From positions 62,001-126,000 of the forward strand of contig NZ_JAERRJ010000007.1 of the NCBI RefSeq assembly GCF_016741815.1: 64,000 nt of DNA. The letters run 5' to 3'. Numbering within the stretch: position 1 is the first letter of the stretch; each line of letters begins with the position of its first letter. Below the pieces are notes generated by a model. That model did not search any database. It had not been told where the DNA came from and saw only the letters and a list, made by a program, of their open reading frames with translations. Both the position numbers and the translations under genes were made by a program. Of the stretch, positions 50,232-58,280 are shown in pieces. Source of the DNA: Nocardia acididurans (GTDB taxonomy: Bacteria > Actinomycetota > Actinomycetes > Mycobacteriales > Mycobacteriaceae).

Positions 50232-51626
50232 TCAGCGGATGTCGTCGTCGAGCCGTTCACCCAGACCGTCGCGTTCGTCCTCCGCCGCGGCGAAGACCGA
50301 GGCGCCCGCGCGATTGCCGAGGGTGATCTCGTTGAACAGCAGGTTGAGCAGAATGGCCACGACGGCGGTCGCGCTGATTCCGGAATGCATGACGACGCGA
50401 ATCCATTCGGGGAACGCGTCCCAGAATTGCGGTGCGGCAATCGGAATCACGCCGAAGGCCAGCGCTACGCCGACGATCACCATATTCAGGTTGTCGTGGT
50501 AGTCGACCCGGGCGAGGGTCCGGATGCCGCTTGCCGCAACGGATCCGAACAGGACCACGGCAGCGCCGCCGAGGACCGGGTACGGGATGGCGGCCACCAC
50601 CGCACCGATGACGGGCACCAGACCCAGCAGAAGCAGGACGAGACCGCCCATGGCCACCACGAACCTGCTCTTGATACCCGTGAGGGCGACCAGGCCGACA
50701 TTCTGTGCGAAGGCGCTGCACGGGAAGGTCCCGAACAGCGGCGCCACGGTCGTGGAGGCGATATCGGCGCGCAGGCCCGCGGCAACACGCTTGGAATCCA
50801 CGTCGCTGCCGACGATTTCGCCGATGGCGAGGATGTCGGCGGTGGTCTCGGTCATGATCACGAGGATCACGATGGTCATGGCGACGATGGCTCCGACTTC
50901 GAAGGTCGGTGCGCCCACGGGCAGGATCGGCGGTAGCGCCACCAGTTTCGCGTCGCCGACCTTCGAGAAGTCGGCGTGCCCGGCGAGCGCCGCGACGATC
51001 GTACCGACCACCAGGCCGATGAGGATCGACAGCCGGGAGACCGCGCCCTGGAAGACCCGGCTGATCACCAGGATCACCAGCAGCGTCAGGCCCGCGAAGC
51101 CGATATTGCCCATCGACCCGTACTCGGGGTGTTTCGAGTCGTTGCCCATGGCCCAGCGCAATGCCACCGGCAGCAGCGACAGCCCGATCACCGTGATGAT
51201 CGTGCCGGTGACCACCGCCGGGAACAGCCGCACCAGATGGGCGAAGACCGAGGACAGCAGGAGCCCGATCACCCCGGCGACGATGATCGCACCGTATACC
51301 GAGCGCAGCCCGTCGCTCTGCGAGATGGTCACCATGGTGGAGACGCTCGCGAACGAAACCCCTTGCACGATGGGCAATCTGCTGCCGAAGTTGCCGATGC
51401 CCAGCGTTTGCAACAGTGTCGCGAGCCCCGAGACGAACAGGCCCGCGGTGACCAGCAGCGCCATATCTCCGGCCGAGAGTCCGGCCGCGCCGCCGACGAT
51501 CAGGGGCGGTGCGATGACACCGCCGTACATGGTGAGGATGTGCTGTGCCCCGTAGGCGACCAGCTGCGGCAGCGGATACCGCTCATCCTCCGGACCGGGA
51601 CGATGCCGGTACGTGAAGATTTTCAT
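50232..51626 (-). CDS. Urate/xanthine permease (NCS2 family)
   Basis: 464 aa with about 12-14 TM segments. NCS2 signature AFAQNVGLVALTGIKSRF near residue 310, GVIAPPLIVG near TM1, and the acidic helix MTETTADILAIGE contain the usual substrate residues. It is 15 bases downstream of uricase on the same strand, consistent with uptake of urate or xanthine. Proton symport is inferred from family. Confidence 0.92.
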   Translation of the reverse strand: MKIFTYRHRPGPEDERYPLPQLVAYGAQHILTMYGGVIAPPLIVGGAAGLSAGDMALLVTAGLFVSGLATLLQTLGIGNFGSRLPIVQGVSFASVSTMVTISQSDGLRSVYGAIIVAGVIGLLLSSVFAHLVRLFPAVVTGTIITVIGLSLLPVALRWAMGNDSKHPEYGSMGNIGFAGLTLLVILVISRVFQGAVSRLSILIGLVVGTIVAALAGHADFSKVGDAKLVALPPILPVGAPTFEVGAIVAMTIVILVIMTETTADILAIGEIVGSDVDSKRVAAGLRADIASTTVAPLFGTFPCSAFAQNVGLVALTGIKSRFVVAMGGLVLLLLGLVPVIGAVVAAIPYPVLGGAAVVLFGSVAASGIRTLARVDYHDNLNMVIVGVALAFGVIPIAAPQFWDAFPEWIRVVMHSGISATAVVAILLNLLFNEITLGNRAGASVFAAAEDERDGLGERLDDDIR

Positions 51627-51641
51627 GGAACCGCCTCGCGC

Positions 51642-52547
51642 TCAACAGAATCCGGGTACCGCGTGCCACGCCGAGCCGGCGTCGGAGGCGTCGTCGCGGT
51701 GCACACTGGCCTCGATCAAGCCGTAGGGCCGGTCGGCGGCGATGAACACCTCACCGTTGTTCTCCACGTGGAATGGGCTCAGGTCGACCAGGAAGTGGTG
51801 TTTGTTGGGCGCGGAGAACTTGATCTCGGCGACCTCCGTGAACTGTTCCAGCACAGCGCGTCCCATGCTGTAGAGCGTCTGCTGCAGCGCCAGGGAGTGC
51901 ACGGCCGCGAACTGCCGCAGCAGGGTCGTGCGGATGGCGGCGTAGGACTTGTCCCACTCCACGTCGGTGTGGTCGTAGCGCCAGCGGGCCACCAGTGAGG
52001 TGGCGAGAATGCGGTCCTTGGTCGGTTCGAGGGTCGTGTACTTGTCCTCGAAGTAGCCGTGGAACTCCGATCCGGTGGATTTGAACAGCACCAGGTCCTT
52101 CAGGCCGGAGACCACGTGCGCCTTGCGGTCGCTGCCGTAGCCGTCCATGTTCACCACGGTGGTGCGCACCTCGCCGCCCGCCCGGATGAACGAATGATCG
52201 TGCCCCGCACCGTCGATCGGAATCCGGTTCCAGCCGTACTCCTCGATCTCGATGCGCGCGCCGTCCGCGCCGGGGGTGCGGGAGATGAAGTGATCGGCCA
52301 GGGTGAGCGCGAAATCCTCGATCGCCTCCACACCCTTCTCCTTGGCGAAGGCGAAGGCGGTGTTCTTCTGGGTGTCGGTGGTCAGGATGTCCTTCTGGTC
52401 GCCGGTGATGTGCGCGTCCTCGAAGCGGCCGCGCAGGGCACTGGAGACATTGAGATCCCGGATGGTGTGCCGGTCGGTGTCCCGGTACACGCGCACGATC
52501 CGGTTCTCGGCCTTTCCGTACTGATTCTCTCCCAGCTGGATGGCCAT
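51642..52547 (-). CDS. pucL: Uricase (urate oxidase)
   Basis: 301 aa from the ATG at 52547. Urate oxidase tandem T-fold motifs with the Lys-Thr pair (NQYGKAENR, LTTDTQKN), EEYGWNRIPIDG and NKHHFLVDL with the catalytic His. It oxidises urate to 5-hydroxyisourate. Five bases downstream of the HIU hydrolase gene. No cofactor domain, no peroxisomal signal. Confidence 0.97.
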   Translation of the reverse strand: MAIQLGENQYGKAENRIVRVYRDTDRHTIRDLNVSSALRGRFEDAHITGDQKDILTTDTQKNTAFAFAKEKGVEAIEDFALTLADHFISRTPGADGARIEIEEYGWNRIPIDGAGHDHSFIRAGGEVRTTVVNMDGYGSDRKAHVVSGLKDLVLFKSTGSEFHGYFEDKYTTLEPTKDRILATSLVARWRYDHTDVEWDKSYAAIRTTLLRQFAAVHSLALQQTLYSMGRAVLEQFTEVAEIKFSAPNKHHFLVDLSPFHVENNGEVFIAADRPYGLIEASVHRDDASDAGSAWHAVPGFC

Positions 52548-52552
52548 GGCGA

Positions 52553-52885
52553 TCAACTCCCTCGATAGGCGGAACAGGCGAAAGGGCTCAGCAGCAGCGG
52601 GACGTGGTGGTGTCCGCTGTCGGGCGGCGTGAAGGTGAGGTCCACGGCCGCGAAGTAGTGGCGCTGCCCGGTGGCGGCGAAGTAGGTCTCGACGTCGAAG
52701 CTCAGGCGGTAGCGGCCCGGTTCGAGGGCGTCGGGGCCGAGGTCGCGGATGCGGCCGTCGGCGTCGGTGACGGCTTCGGCGAGCACGCGAGAAGTGGTGT
52801 CGCCCAGGTGTTCCAGGCGGACCGGCAGGCCCTGTGCGGGCTTGCCGAGGGCGGCGTCGAGGACGTGGGTGGTGACGGCGCTCAT
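52553..52885 (-). CDS. pucM: 5-hydroxyisourate hydrolase (HIUase, transthyretin-like)
   Basis: 110 aa. TTHVLDAALGKPAQGLPVRL at the start and the C-terminal tetrapeptide YRGS are the hallmarks separating HIUase from transthyretin. Ring hydrolysis of the uricase product to OHCU. Overlaps OHCU decarboxylase by four bases. Confidence 0.96.
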   Translation of the reverse strand: MSAVTTHVLDAALGKPAQGLPVRLEHLGDTTSRVLAEAVTDADGRIRDLGPDALEPGRYRLSFDVETYFAATGQRHYFAAVDLTFTPPDSGHHHVPLLLSPFACSAYRGS

Positions 52886-53379
52886 TCGACGATCACCCGT
52901 CGCAACCGCAGCAGGGCGATCTTGCGGAGTTCGACGGCCACCACCTCGGCCTCGGTGGCCTCGTCGTTGGACAGGCGCAGCAGCAGCGTCGCGAGGATCT
53001 CCGAGGTGGACAGGCCGGTCGCGCAGATCAGGAAGACGCGGTGGAATCGCTTCTCGTACAGGCGGTTCGCCGATTTCAGGTGCGCGACGGTCGCCACGTC
53101 GGTTTCGATGCCGGACTGCTCTTCCCGCGACCAGGACGAGCCTCGGCTCGCGCCGGGAGCCTGTTCACCGATGCGTGGATGGGCCGCCACCGCGCGGTCG
53201 ACATCGGCCGGGGTGAGTGCTCGTGCGGCCTTGTCGGCGGTGGTGAGCAGGCTGTCCAGGTTCGCGTAGGGCCGCGAGTTCAGCAGGGCGTCAACCCAAT
53301 CGGGGGCATCGCAGCAGTCGAGCAGGGTGGGGCGGAGGAGGCCGGTATCCATACCGTTGAACTCGTCGACAGTGACCAT
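52882..53379 (-). CDS. OHCU decarboxylase (2-oxo-4-hydroxy-4-carboxy-5-ureidoimidazoline decarboxylase)
   Basis: 165 aa from the ATG at 53379; the longer frame to 53442 crosses the operator. The HPRIGE motif with following SWSREEQSG is the catalytic signature; helical fold with VAHLKSANRLYEKRF. Produces S-allantoin. First gene of the urate operon; two candidate operators lie just upstream. Confidence 0.95.
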   Translation of the reverse strand: MVTVDEFNGMDTGLLRPTLLDCCDAPDWVDALLNSRPYANLDSLLTTADKAARALTPADVDRAVAAHPRIGEQAPGASRGSSWSREEQSGIETDVATVAHLKSANRLYEKRFHRVFLICATGLSTSEILATLLLRLSNDEATEAEVVAVELRKIALLRLRRVIVE

Positions 53380-53411
53380 GAGCAGCGCTTTCTCGCATTG
53401 CGGAAGTCGTT

Positions 53412-53426
53412 TTCCGAATACCGAAA
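53412..53426 (-). promoter_or_regulatory. Candidate IclR operator in urate operon promoter
   Basis: TTCCGAATACCGAAA matches the dyad TTCCGCAATCCGGAA before the IclR gene at 11 of 15 positions, with the same TTCCG arm. It lies 33 bases upstream of the OHCU decarboxylase ATG, overlapping the expected promoter (a minus-strand TTGACG at 53446-53451). Binding is inferred. Confidence 0.55.
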
Positions 53427-53451
53427 TCGTGGCACAGGTCACGATGGATCG

Positions 53452-53466
53452 TCAACAGTTTGTTGA
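53452..53466. promoter_or_regulatory. 15-bp palindrome upstream of urate operon
   Basis: TCAACA and TGTTGA arms around GTT. It lies 73-87 bases upstream of the OHCU decarboxylase ATG, just upstream of a possible -35 hexamer. Unassigned operator candidate. Confidence 0.5.
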
Positions 53467-53520
53467 ATTTCTGTTGCTGCAGTGTGCGCGCCGGAGGTCG
53501 CGATCCGCCCCGGAAATGGC

Positions 53521-53547
53521 GAAACCCGCTGCTCGGCAGCGGGTTTC
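53521..53547. terminator. Hairpin terminator behind HTH gene
   Basis: A 12-bp perfect stem GAAACCCGCTGC / GCAGCGGGTTTC with a three-base loop, just past the stop of the minus-strand HTH gene (53583) and upstream of the urate operon. Confidence 0.85.
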
Positions 53548-53582
53548 ACGGACCGGTGCGTCGAGGGGACTCGACAGTGCCG

Positions 53583-53984
53583 TCAGGATCGGGTGCGGTT
53601 CAAGTAGTTGTAGACCGTGAAGCGGGTGACGCCCAGCGCCTCGGCCACCGTCTCGGCGGATCGGCGGTAGCTGAACGCGCCGCGCTCCTCCAGCAGCCGG
53701 ACCGCGCGCTGCTTCTCCGCGCGCGGCAGATCGGCCAGCGCACCACCGAATTCAGCGGCGACCTCGGAGAGCAGCCGGGCGATGCCGCTCTCGGACTCCC
53801 CCTCGGACTCGGCCGCGGCGCTCGGCAACCGCACCCCGGCCAGCGTCTGCCCCTCCCACACCAGCGGGACATCATCGGGCAAACACTCCGCGGCCGGGAT
53901 GAGCCGCCCTCCGACGCGCGCGAGCAGCGGAGCCACCGTCACCAGCACCGGATGCCCGGCATCCAGCGGCGCGCGCTCACTCAT
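53583..53984 (-). CDS. Small protein with C-terminal helix-turn-helix
   Basis: 133 aa from the ATG at 53984, which overlaps the thiamine-binding-like gene by eight bases. C-terminal HTH GAFSYRRSAETVAEALGVTRFTVYNYLNRT resembles the DNA-binding end of YheO/DauR-type regulators but without their sensor domain. The N-terminal half is a small beta-rich region. Conserved next to urate genes is likely, so a regulatory role there is inferred. Confidence 0.75.
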   Translation of the reverse strand: MSERAPLDAGHPVLVTVAPLLARVGGRLIPAAECLPDDVPLVWEGQTLAGVRLPSAAAESEGESESGIARLLSEVAAEFGGALADLPRAEKQRAVRLLEERGAFSYRRSAETVAEALGVTRFTVYNYLNRTRS

Positions 53985-54225
53985 CGACACGCTCGACCTG
54001 CAGCGTCACCCGGGACGCGCCATGGTGCAGCGCGATGTCGAGCACCTGCTGCAATGCGGGCAGCAAGACCGCCTCCGGGCCTTCCACCATGGTGCCGAGC
54101 GGACCGAATTCACAGGTGAGACCGGAGTTCTCGAGCAGGGCGAGGGTTTCGGTGGCGTGCGGCGGCGGATCGCCCTCGCCGTGAAAGGGTTCGGTGGTGA
54201 ATTCCGCACGCAGCAGCATGCGCAT
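53977..54225 (-). CDS. Thiamine-binding/YkoF-like (MTH1187 family) protein
   Basis: 82 aa from the ATG at 54225. MLLRAEFTTEPFHGEGDPPPHA, GLTCEFGPLGTMVEGP and VLDIALHHGASRVTLQVERV match the small ferredoxin-like MTH1187/thiamine-binding family. Overlaps the HTH gene by eight bases and diverges from iclR. Ligand not shown; thiamine is known for some members, and glyoxylate carboligase in this locus uses ThDP. Confidence 0.75.
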   Translation of the reverse strand: MRMLLRAEFTTEPFHGEGDPPPHATETLALLENSGLTCEFGPLGTMVEGPEAVLLPALQQVLDIALHHGASRVTLQVERVDE

Positions 54226-54264
54226 CAGGCTACCGCCACGTTCCCGCGCGACAGCCCGGTAAAC

Positions 54265-54279
54265 TTCCGCAATCCGGAA
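54265..54279. promoter_or_regulatory. IclR-type palindrome between iclR and divergent operon
   Basis: TTCCG, five bases, CGGAA (TTCCGCAATCCGGAA) is a 15-bp dyad 20 bases upstream of the IclR-type start. The position is typical for autoregulation, and a related site occurs in the urate operon promoter. Confidence 0.65.
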
Positions 54280-54298
54280 AAATCGACAGGGTGGGCCA

Positions 54299-55063
54299 GT
54301 GACCGCAGCGAATACCTCCCGAGGGCGATCGGGCAGCGTGCAATCGATCGAACGCGCCTTCGGCCTGCTGGAAACCATGGCCGACCACGGCGGCATGATG
54401 GGTCTCTCGCAGCTGGCCACCGAATCCGGTCTCCCGCTGCCCACCATCCACCGCCTCGTCCGCACGCTCGTGGATCTGGGCTATCTCCATCAGGAACCGT
54501 CACGCCAGTACGTGCTGGGCCCCAAGCTGATCAAACTGGGCGAGAGCTCGGCCCGCATGCTCAGTTCCCAGGCCCGCCCCCACCTCACCCGCCTGGTCGA
54601 CGAACTCGGCGAATCCGCCAATATGGCCATGCTCGACGGCGACCGCATCGTCTACGTGGCCCAGGTTCCCTCCCGCCACTCCATGCGCATGTTCACCGAG
54701 GTGGGCCGCCGCGTCCTCCCGCACTGCACCGCCGTCGGCAAGGCCATCCTCGCCGGCATGCCCCCCGACAAGGTCCGAGACCTGTTGCAGCGCACCGGAA
54801 TGCCCGGCTACACCGACCACACCATCACCGACCCCGCCGAATTCGCCCGCCAACTCGAACACGCCGCCCGCACCGGCTACGCCATGGACGAGGGCGAACA
54901 GGAGCTCGGCGTCCGCTGCGTCGCGGTGGCCCTCCCCGAAGCCCCCGCGCGCCTGGCCATTTCGATCTCCGGCCCGGTCGGCCGCATGACCGAAGACCTC
55001 GTCGACCGCGCGGTGCCCCTGTTGACCACCGTTGGCCGCGCACTCTCCGACGACCTCCGCTGA
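54299..55063 (+). CDS. IclR-family transcriptional regulator (probable purine/allantoin repressor)
   Basis: 254 aa from a GTG at 54299. N-terminal winged helix: GSVQSIERAFGLLETMADHGGMMGLSQLATESGLPLPTI; C-terminal effector domain with MFTEVGRRVLPHCTAVGKAIL and YAMDEGEQELGVRCVAVAL, as in AllR-type IclR proteins. Allantoin/glyoxylate genes are commonly under IclR control. Divergent from the thiamine-binding/HTH pair and close to the urate operon. Confidence 0.93.
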   Translation: MTAANTSRGRSGSVQSIERAFGLLETMADHGGMMGLSQLATESGLPLPTIHRLVRTLVDLGYLHQEPSRQYVLGPKLIKLGESSARMLSSQARPHLTRLVDELGESANMAMLDGDRIVYVAQVPSRHSMRMFTEVGRRVLPHCTAVGKAILAGMPPDKVRDLLQRTGMPGYTDHTITDPAEFARQLEHAARTGYAMDEGEQELGVRCVAVALPEAPARLAISISGPVGRMTEDLVDRAVPLLTTVGRALSDDLR

Positions 55064-55077
55064 CCACCCCGATCGAC

Positions 55078-55461
55078 TCACCAGGCGCCGACGAACCACT
55101 CCAGCACGGCCAGTGAGATCGCACCGAGCAACGCCACCAGCACGGCAAGGGTCCCGGTCAGCCACCAGCGCAGCCGCGCATCGGCCCCACCGATGCGCGC
55201 CGCCAGGAAACCGCCTGCGGCACCGAGGATTCCGAGCACGATCGCGCCACCCAGCACCAGATAGAAAATACTGCCGACCACAGCAGCCCAGGTACTGCCG
55301 AACCCGGAGGTATACCCCGACAACGGCACCGGAAAGCGATACACCAGCGCCACGACAGCGGCCGCCACCGGCGCGGCCGCGACAGCGATCAACGCACCCC
55401 ACCCGGCGTGCCGCCAGGCAAGAGACCTGCTCGACAAGGTATCGGACACCTCCCCGAGCAT
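55078..55461 (-). CDS. Small polytopic membrane protein of unknown function
   Basis: 127 aa from the ATG at 55461 (GTG-rich leader). Three to four TM segments (about 20-45, 65-90, 105-125) with a loop FPVPLSGYTSGFGSTW. No domain name. The repeat array lies directly upstream, so its promoter region contains or is disrupted by the repeats. Confidence 0.7.
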   Translation of the reverse strand: MLGEVSDTLSSRSLAWRHAGWGALIAVAAAPVAAAVVALVYRFPVPLSGYTSGFGSTWAAVVGSIFYLVLGGAIVLGILGAAGGFLAARIGGADARLRWWLTGTLAVLVALLGAISLAVLEWFVGAW

Positions 55462-55481
55462 AGCCACCCGCACTATGCAGC

Positions 55482-55745
55482 GCGTGGAGCCGTCGGCGCG
55501 CGATCAGTACGGCAAGGCAGCCCGCCGCGCAGTGCGTGGAGCCGACGACGCGCGATCAGCACGGCAAGGCAGCCCGCCGCGCAGTGCGTGGAGCCGACGA
55601 CGCGCGATCAGCACGGCAAGGCAGCCCGCCGCGCAGCGCGTCGAACCGTCGACGCGCGATCAGCACGGCAAGGCAGCCCGCCGCGCAGCGCGTCGAACCG
55701 TCGACGCGCGATCAGCACGGCAAGGCCACCCCCGCCGCGCAGCGC
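55482..55745. repeat. 52-bp tandem repeat array (five near-identical copies plus degenerate ends)
   Basis: The segment GATCAGCACGGCAAGGC recurs at 55502, 55554, 55606, 55658 and 55710, a strict 52-bp period; copy 1 has GATCAGTACGG. A sixth, altered copy follows near 55766, reached by a two-base insertion. Copies 1-2 share one variant of the other half and copies 3-5 another (GCGCGTCGA / TCGACGCGC), which forms a 9-bp hairpin with a four-base ACCG loop. The period is not a multiple of three, so the repeat is not a coding array. It fills most of the 430-base gap upstream of the membrane protein gene. Confidence 0.9.
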
Positions 55746-55893
55746 GTCGAACCGTCGGCGGGGCGCGCAGCACGGCCAGGCCGCCCGGCGGGATCGGACA
55801 GCGTGCCTGAACGAATTTCCATCCAGCGGCCGGGTTGACCGGGTGACAGCGCGGGGCGAGGCCGCGGTTGGACGGGTCTCGCCCCGCGCATCC

Positions 55894-56937
55894 TCACACC
55901 CCGCCGGCGCGAGGCATCCCGCGAGTGCGTTCGGCCGCACTCGCGAGATGGGCTCCGGCCCGGCGCATTCCAGCCGTGGCCGTGGACATCGCAGTGCCCC
56001 CGGTCACGGCACTACCTGCGGTCATGGCGCTGCTCGTGGCCGCGGCCTTGCCACGGGCTGTGGCGCTATCGCTCGCGGTGTTCTGTCCGGGCACACCGGG
56101 ATTCGAGTGGTGGGACCCGCGAGCAGCCTTGGTGACCAGGGCGGCCAGTCCACCGGCGGCGGCCGCGATCACCAGGCCCAGCGGTAGGGCCCACCATTTG
56201 GCGGCGGAGCTGGTCCCGGAATCTGTTGCCGCAGTGGCTGATTCGGGAGCCGGGCCACCGGGGGCAGCGCCGGGAGCGGATACGTCCAGGCCGGTCAGCT
56301 GGGTGGCGATATCGGGTGGGGTGGTGGCGAATCCGTCGGCGGCGCTCCAGCGGATGTCGACCGGGATGCCGTTCTGGCCCGCGAAGCGCTGGGTGTAGAC
56401 GCCGTTCTCCACGGTGGTGTCCGAGAGTGGGGCGCCCATCACGCCGTCGGTGGCGTGCAGGTGGGACCAGGCGGTGCGGATGGGGCCGCGGGCCAGCCAG
56501 GCGCCGTGCTGCGGGCTCCATTCGATGGTCGCGCCCTCCGGAGCGGAGAATTCGCTGTAGCGGGCGGTGCCCGCGACGGGGGCGTCGGATTCGTCGTTGA
56601 CCGGGTAGCCGAGGCCCGCGTCGGCTCCGCCCAAGGCCAGGTATTTGTCGAGGATGGCGCCGTACATGACCTTCGCGCCGGTCTCGGGGGAATAGATCAT
56701 TGTGCCGCCCTGGTAGTTCTGGGCGGCGCCGTCGGGGCCGAAAGCATAGACGGCTCCGATCTTGTGGCCGAGCGGGGAGTTCGCTCCGCCTTTGTCGTCG
56801 TAGTGGGCGTCGATGGCGGGACCGGCGTCAGCGGGCTGTGCCGTCGCGACGGGGGTGGCCAGCAGGCCCAGGCCCGCGGCGGCGAACAGTCCGAAGGCCG
56901 CGCCGACGCCGAAAACCGTGTTCTTCCAACGTGACAT
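55894..56937 (-). CDS. LGFP-repeat secreted/cell-wall protein with C-terminal TM segment
   Basis: 347 aa from the ATG at 56937 (AAGGAG upstream). Signal peptide (GVGAAFGLFAAAGLGLLATPVATAQPA), then about four LGFP-type repeats (for example GAVYAFGPDGAAQNYQGGTM and ALGGADAGLGYPVNDES) that bind cell-wall components in mycolata, a TM segment (WWALPLGLVIAAAAGGLAALV) and a Ser/Thr/Ala-rich cytosolic tail of about 80 residues. The tail is unusually long. Same strand as the glycine-rich and PRC-barrel genes. Confidence 0.87.
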   Translation of the reverse strand: MSRWKNTVFGVGAAFGLFAAAGLGLLATPVATAQPADAGPAIDAHYDDKGGANSPLGHKIGAVYAFGPDGAAQNYQGGTMIYSPETGAKVMYGAILDKYLALGGADAGLGYPVNDESDAPVAGTARYSEFSAPEGATIEWSPQHGAWLARGPIRTAWSHLHATDGVMGAPLSDTTVENGVYTQRFAGQNGIPVDIRWSAADGFATTPPDIATQLTGLDVSAPGAAPGGPAPESATAATDSGTSSAAKWWALPLGLVIAAAAGGLAALVTKAARGSHHSNPGVPGQNTASDSATARGKAAATSSAMTAGSAVTGGTAMSTATAGMRRAGAHLASAAERTRGMPRAGGV

Positions 56938-56975
56938 GGGAAGCTCCTTGTCAGGGTCGTCCACGATGGGTGCGG

Positions 56976-57236
56976 TCAGCGGATGTCGCCCGTCTTGGGC
57001 CGGGTGGCGAGGCCGGTGAGGGCCGAGAGCGCCGCGCCGACGAGGCCGCCGCCGCCGACCTGGGCCAGGATCTGGCCGAAGTCCAGTCCGCCGGATGTCG
57101 CGGCCTGGATGATGGCGCCGGTGATGCCGCCGCCTGCCGCGCCGATACCGCCGTTGACCAGCGGGCCGAGCGGGTTCCGGGCCCCGCCCACACCGCCGCC
57201 GACCGCGCCTCCGAGTACTCCGAGCAGCCATTCCAT
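56976..57236 (-). CDS. Glycine-rich small protein
   Basis: 86 aa with a clear GAGGAGG box. Glycine-zipper type text (LLGVLGGAVGGGVGGA, GGIGAAGGGITGAII) and a hydrophobic C-terminal half (GGGGLVGAALSALTGLA). Possibly membrane-inserting. Occurs between the PRC-barrel and LGFP genes; function unknown. Confidence 0.7.
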   Translation of the reverse strand: MEWLLGVLGGAVGGGVGGARNPLGPLVNGGIGAAGGGITGAIIQAATSGGLDFGQILAQVGGGGLVGAALSALTGLATRPKTGDIR

Positions 57237-57269
57237 AGCAACTCCTCCTCGCGTTATCGGATCGAAAAG

Positions 57270-58055
57270 CTATGCCCTGTCGTTCTTTTCGTCGCGCATG
57301 CGGTCCTCGCGCACGCCCTCGGCCTCGATGCGCTCCTTGCGGACGGTGTCGCTGACGGTCTGTTCGTCGGCGACCTCGTCGACCACCAGGCCCACGCGTT
57401 CGACGGGCACGGTCTCCTTGTGCGCGGTGACACGGTCGGCGTGCAGCACGATCTCCTGGTCCTGTTCGCCGATGGTGGCGTCGGTGCGGTCGGTGATCGG
57501 CTCGCGCACCAGCCGGGCTTCCTCGTGCGTGGTGGGCACGGTGATCGTCTGTTCTTCCTCCACCACGTATTTGTGCAGGCGTGCGGTGCCGGTTTCCTCC
57601 CGATCGGTGCCGACGACGAGACGTTCCTCCGAGCGGGTCAGCCCCGCGCCCTGGTCGCCGCCGTAGGTCATGGGTTCTTCTGCTCCGGGCCGGATCCGTT
57701 GGCGCGCAGCAGCATTGGTGGCGCCCATCGGGATGGAGCGGCGCTGCCCGCTGCTGTAGTAGGCCATCAGCTCCTGCTCGGCGCGAGGGTCGATGCGCCC
57801 GTCGTGTTCGAGGTGCGGCGCGGTGCGGATCTGCTTCTCGGCGTAGGGCACGCGCAGGCTCATATCCTCGGTGCGGTAGCCCGCGCCGTCGAGCGGGATG
57901 AGGGTCGGACCGTCGCCCGTGGCGTCCATCATCGCCACCCAGGTCGGTGCTCCGGTCTGATTGTCCAGGTAGAAGTTCTCCACCCGCCCGATCGGTTCGC
58001 CGGCGCTGTCGTAGACGGTGGCGCCGATCAGTGACTCCATCGTGGGATTCGCCAT
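57270..58055 (-). CDS. PRC-barrel and DUF2382 domain stress protein
   Basis: 261 aa. N-terminal PRC-barrel (ESLIGATVYDSAGEPIGRVENFYLDNQTG, about 5-75), a linker, then a DUF2382-type repeat-like region rich in acidic residues and short beta strands (SEERLVVGTDREETGTARLHKYVVEEEQ) ending in a Arg/Glu tail. Such proteins are associated with stress tolerance and surface adhesion. The ribosome-binding site is AGGAGA. First gene of the three-gene group. Confidence 0.9.
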   Translation of the reverse strand: MANPTMESLIGATVYDSAGEPIGRVENFYLDNQTGAPTWVAMMDATGDGPTLIPLDGAGYRTEDMSLRVPYAEKQIRTAPHLEHDGRIDPRAEQELMAYYSSGQRRSIPMGATNAAARQRIRPGAEEPMTYGGDQGAGLTRSEERLVVGTDREETGTARLHKYVVEEEQTITVPTTHEEARLVREPITDRTDATIGEQDQEIVLHADRVTAHKETVPVERVGLVVDEVADEQTVSDTVRKERIEAEGVREDRMRDEKNDRA

Positions 58056-58211
58056 GATCTCTCCTAACTGTCGGCAGCACTCGGCGGACGTGTGGGGTCC
58101 GATCCGGGTGCTGAATTCAGGAACGATCTACCGAAAATGCGGTGCGATCAGGCGGTACCCGCAACCGATGCGAACAAACTTCCAGCAAACTTGTGAACCG
58201 GACATAAGGAA

Positions 58212-58256
58212 AGCTCCCGGTGGTGCGCGCACTGCCCGCACGCTCCACCGGGAGCT
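58212..58256 (-). terminator. Rho-independent-like terminator after xdhC
   Basis: A 12-bp perfect stem AGCTCCCGGTGG / CCACCGGGAGCT with a 21-base loop, followed on the minus strand by TTTCCTTAT. Just past the xdhC stop at 58281, so it ends the xanthine dehydrogenase operon transcript. Confidence 0.85.
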
Positions 58257-58280
58257 CTCCCCTCATCCTGGATCGTGGTG

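Noticed and set aside
55482..55780. Possible CRISPR array
   Set aside because: Copies are contiguous without variable spacers, with 52-bp period and no cas genes nearby, so it is a tandem repeat.
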